DNA of 64,000 nucleotides from positions 15,197,639 through 15,261,638 of the forward strand of contig NC_087067.1 in NCBI RefSeq assembly GCF_963678635.1, written 5' to 3'. Positions 60,556-64,000 of the stretch are shown here, piece after piece. Position 1 is the stretch's first letter. Each line of letters starts with the position of its first letter. Position numbers and translations under genes: made by a program. The DNA is from Symsagittifera roscoffensis. Taxonomy: Eukaryota > Xenacoelomorpha > Acoela > Convolutidae. The notes beneath the pieces are model-generated. The model saw only the letters and a list, made by a program, of their open reading frames with translations, was not told the origin of the DNA and ran no database searches.

Positions 60556-60789
60556 ACTTTTCACCATGAAAAATTCGAGCTAGGGTTTTTAGGCTCAGTC
60601 TTACCAAAGATGGTTGAAAGCGCTTCAATACTTAAATTAACGCGTTGTGAGAGCGTTGTGAATGTATCCAATTTCAACCAATCAGATTCAAGTATTTCAT
60701 TTCTGTTTTCAGAATTTGACATTTTCGACTTAAGGCAGTATAAGTAAAAATGACACAAAGCTAAGCCTGTTTAAGGCCTTATACAAATC

Positions 60790-61337
60790 AAGACAAGACT
60801 GCTCGTAACAGGGCGTAGCCCTGAATGTTCCGACTGCTTTTTAAGGTTTATGGAGCAGCAGTTATAACATAAAAAAATTAAATGAAATAAAATAAAATGA
60901 AATTTTTTTTTCTAAAATTTGAAATTTTTTATGAAAATCATCCCCTCACACGCCATTTAAAGTACGAAAAGATAGATTTCGTTCCTTGTAACAAATCAAT
61001 TTTGGCAAATAAGCTTCGTTCAACCAATTTGGAACGATTTATAAGAAGGATTAAATCTCCGCTTACGCGTTAATAGCGCGAATTTTATCGCGCGTTAATT
61101 GTCTTAAATTGGTCAAAATGGCCAAAATGGCAATCTTTAAACCCTCATAACTTTACGAAAAATGATCACAGGTAAAATATCTTTTCAAATTTAAGCTCAG
61201 GACAACAATACCTTTTGAATGATATAAAAAAATTCCATCAAAAATTGCTAGTTAAAAAGTCGAAATTTGTCTGAAGAAAAAAAACCCACCCCGAGCACAA
61301 ATATTCCGTTACTTTCGTATCGAAAGTCGGAACAATA
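60790..61337. repeat. MITE-like element with TGTTCCGACT ends, copy B
   Basis: Left CAAGACTGCTCGTAACAGGG then TGAATGTTCCGACTG; right CGAAAGTCGGAACAATA. Internal matches to the 13.65 kb copy include TTTGGAAC, ATGGCCAA, GGTAAAATATCTTTT and CACAAATATTCCGTT. The AATAAA words near 60.89 kb lie inside it. Confidence 0.65.
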
Positions 61338-62769
61338 AATTAATTTAGTTGAAATAAAAGATTGTTGGCGACCTTGAGCTCTTTTAACGGTCAAAGAAAA
61401 GGCATTTTAAATTTTTTTGTGATTGGTTTTCAGCGTGAAAATGAGCCGTTTTGTGTTGTTAAACTTGTTCAAAATTGCTGATCGAAAGTGATTAAGCCAA
61501 CAATTTGACATTATCTATGAAAATATATCTATGACCAATTTAATATCCTCGAACCCCTCATCCAACGCCGTTACATGCAGAGCTTAGCAAAATTAATTCA
61601 GTTTGAACGGTGTCGGATAATGTTGACTTGGTCTATTCAGGGAGGCGAGGGGAGGGGGTGGGGGAGAGACTAAAGCGGTGTAGTGCGACAACCAGAGACC
61701 TTAAACCGAGAATCGGCTAAATTTGAATCAGCAAATTGAGTTATGCCTTGTTTTTGTAATTCTTATGTCATAATATTACATAACTACTACTTTGTTGAGG
61801 TCACATTTTTTTTCTATGAAAAATAAGCCTCCAATGCAGAAAAGATTCACGTTACCTTTTTTGTCGGCTCTTTTTCCTGTGTACTGACCTTGTAACAATA
61901 ACCCCTTTCGATAGAAGAAAAAAGTTTTAAAAGAAAATGAAATAAAATCACTTTGAACAATTAGGCATTGATAAATCCATTCTTATCTTAAGCGCTTTGG
62001 ATGTCTTTCACCCCCATTGAGCCGAAAACTAAAAATAACATAATAAACTGCTGTAAGCAAAAATTTTTGAGTGAATAAATTTTAAATCATTGAAATCTTG
62101 TAACAAAAATTACATGAGCTTTTCATTAAAAAAATCAATAATTTCTTGCCTTTAAAGCTACACAAAACCATGTAATCAAGCGGACTAAACATAAGCCGAA
62201 AACATTTTGGCCAAATAATATTTTTAAGCGAAAAAAAAAACAAAACGAAAACCAAAAAAATGTACATCGTTTGCGCTATTAATTTACCAATTACAGGATA
62301 TATTAAAAACACTTGCATCTACGATGAAAAACTCTGAAAGCACCAGGAAACTCCTTGATGCGGTAACTAACTCGACAAAACATAAGCAGACAAACGAAAG
62401 TCCAAAAATTCAAGTTTTTTTGGATTTTTTCTTCATTTTTATACAAACAAGAAAAACGAGGCCCCGCCGCGACTCTACCTCAGACCGTTTACAAAGGTAA
62501 CCACGTTGCTTCTAGACCAAGTGTGAAAGATTCGTGAAGTTGCTAAGATTCAATATTGAAGCAATTTCACAATTTCTTACAGATTCGTAAAAAAAGGTTG
62601 TTTACTGGAAAATGTCTAGTTCCCGATTACAAGACACTTGCAAGTGTAATAGTAATTAGCAGAAAAGTTTTCTAATTCAAAAAGTAGATAAACTAAACAG
62701 TCGTTGAAGACTTAAGAGGCCGATTGAAAACCCCCTTAATTTTTTTTTACTGTTCTATGTAGAAGAAGT

Positions 62770-63000
62770 AAGGCGACAATTCGTAACAGGCGAGATTTTG
62801 TAACAGGTGACAAATGTAACAAGCGAAAATTCGTAACAACGCACTGGAAAGTAGAATACGCTTGCTCCGCTTCGCTTCGCTGTGCTTACATCCAGCTCGA
62901 GAGGAATATTGCGCGTGAATCAGTGTCACCCGCTTAACCTATTGTAACGAATTGTCGCCTGTTACGAATTTTCATCTATTACGAGTTGTCGCCTCACGTA
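62770..63000. repeat. Inverted-repeat element (GGCGACAATTCGTAACAG)
   Basis: Left arm GGCGACAATTCGTAACAGGC (about 62,772) and right arm TTGTAACGAATTGTCGCC plus CGAGTTGTCGCC are inverted copies. Each arm repeats the motif two or three times. A short GC-richer core (GCTCCGCTTCGCTTCGC) lies between. Non-autonomous DNA element. Confidence 0.65.
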
Positions 63001-63798
63001 AGAGGAAATTAATCTTCAACAATTTTCAGTAAAAAGCTGTTTTGAAGCAAATTCCATAATTTCCCTGGCGCTGCATACTCTACAGCAAAGCGACCTTGAT
63101 TTGACAAGTTTGAATCGCTTTGCCGTATATTATGCTGCGCTTTGAAAAGATTTTGGAATTAGTAGAAACTAAAATGTGGTATTTTTTGTAAGATAGCATT
63201 TTGATTGAGAATTGTTAATGATTACTTTCCCTCTTTGCCAATTTTTAGTTGAATGCCGCTTGTATATCACCAGATGGTAAATTGTATTTATCGATTAAGA
63301 AACGAAAAAAATAGTACAACTTCTTGAGTGTCTTTCATAAAGAAAACATGCTATATCTGTGTTATATGAAACTTCCTTGCTTGTTGGAACTCAAAATATT
63401 CACCGCCAATACCATCATTTTAATCATATTCAACTTTGATGGTTTATCCAAGAAACTCAAATGCGCATCTGAAAATTTTCAGAAAATTGATGAATCACTG
63501 TTTCAAAAATGTGCTTTTGAGTTTTCAGCGACTCAGTTAATTTATTCCATGTTTGGCCTATAGACGATCAAGCTGGAAAAATTTATATTGAATTAGCAAT
63601 TAAAAATACTAGAACTAAAATGCAAGGAGCGCACATGCACAGCATAATAATTGGGTATTTATTTAAATTTAATATAAGCAACAATTTTTCACAGGGCATT
63701 GGTTAATAAAAAGATTACAAATTAGCATAAACCAATTTTTTTTCAATATTTTGAGTTTCATCTTGCTTCAGTCTTCATCATTGTATTTGTAATTCAGA

Positions 63799-63970
63799 AA
63801 AGTGAGTTTTCGCAATCCGTTCAATCGTTGAAGTGGGCGGGGGTTGCGTTGGATGTTTGGGGGATTAGGTTTGATAGAGAACAACAGTTTGGGTTCAACG
63901 GATCTTCACACATGGGATCCTTACATTTGGGTTGCATGGGCGCCATTAATGGCTCTTCTCATATAAACAT
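63799..63970 (+). CDS. Weak candidate exon at right edge
   Basis: After TTGTAATTCAG an open frame reads KSEFSQSVQSLKWAGVALDV, WGIRFDREQQFGFNGSSHM and GSLHLGCMGAINGSSH, GC-richer than its surroundings. No donor is confirmed and no domain recognised. It could be part of a next gene cut off by the window. Confidence 0.22.
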
Positions 63971-64000
63971 AATTTTGTAGTCACTGATCCTCCAAATTAG

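Larger units (their letters stand above)
60556..64000. other. Downstream region, no supported complete gene
   Basis: Contains the second TGTTCCGACT element (60.79-61.34 kb), an AATAAA cluster near 60.89 kb that could terminate the RING gene, and an inverted repeat at 62.77-63.00 kb. The rest is AT-rich DNA. Only one weak candidate exon is seen, near the right edge. Confidence 0.5.

Noticed and set aside
59154..60555. SPRY/B30.2 domain, the commonest TRIM C-terminus
   Set aside because: No LDP or WEVE/LDYE-type signature is visible; the strand pattern fits a galectin-like reading better, though weakly.

Overview
This is AT-rich animal DNA from an invertebrate-type nuclear genome. Exons are short, GC-richer islands separated by introns of 0.3 to 16.5 kb, and transposable elements are abundant. 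I saw no bacterial operons, CRISPR arrays or rRNA genes. The species cannot be fixed from the sequence alone.

Two host genes lie in tandem on the + strand. The first (about 8.16-18.68 kb) is a class A (rhodopsin-like) G-protein-coupled receptor in seven recognisable exons. These cover TM1 to TM7, a DRY motif built across a splice junction, and the TM3/ECL2 cysteine pair; only the N-terminal start is missing. The second (21.17-60.56 kb) is a 15-exon gene of about 1,115 codons whose reading phase is consistent through nearly all junctions. It encodes an N-terminal RING finger with a large insertion, a B-box, a coiled coil (a TRIM-like tripartite module), a long low-complexity middle with a poly-Asn run, and a C-terminal beta-rich region that looks weakly galectin-like. 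At least three introns across the two genes appear to use GC donors.

The second gene's introns are packed with mobile DNA. A sense-oriented LTR element at 23.52-28.64 kb has gag and env-like regions, an intact 225-codon ORF of unknown function, and no pol. It sits inside an older dispersed repeat. Intron 13 (42.60-59.15 kb) holds an antisense BEL/Pao element with an antisense Ty3/Gypsy element nested in its leader. Both retain recognisable gag, protease, RT, RNase H and integrase, but carry stops, frameshifts and deletions. A longin-domain-like fragment lies between the Gypsy 3' LTR and the BEL leader. A FLYWCH zinc-finger fragment lies antisense in another intron.

Smaller repeats include several inverted-repeat (MITE-like) families, one made of TAATCGATTA palindromes, two copies of a tRNA-derived SINE, and many local tandem duplications. 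The first 8 kb and last 3.4 kb contain no gene I can defend, apart from one weak candidate exon near 63.8-63.97 kb.
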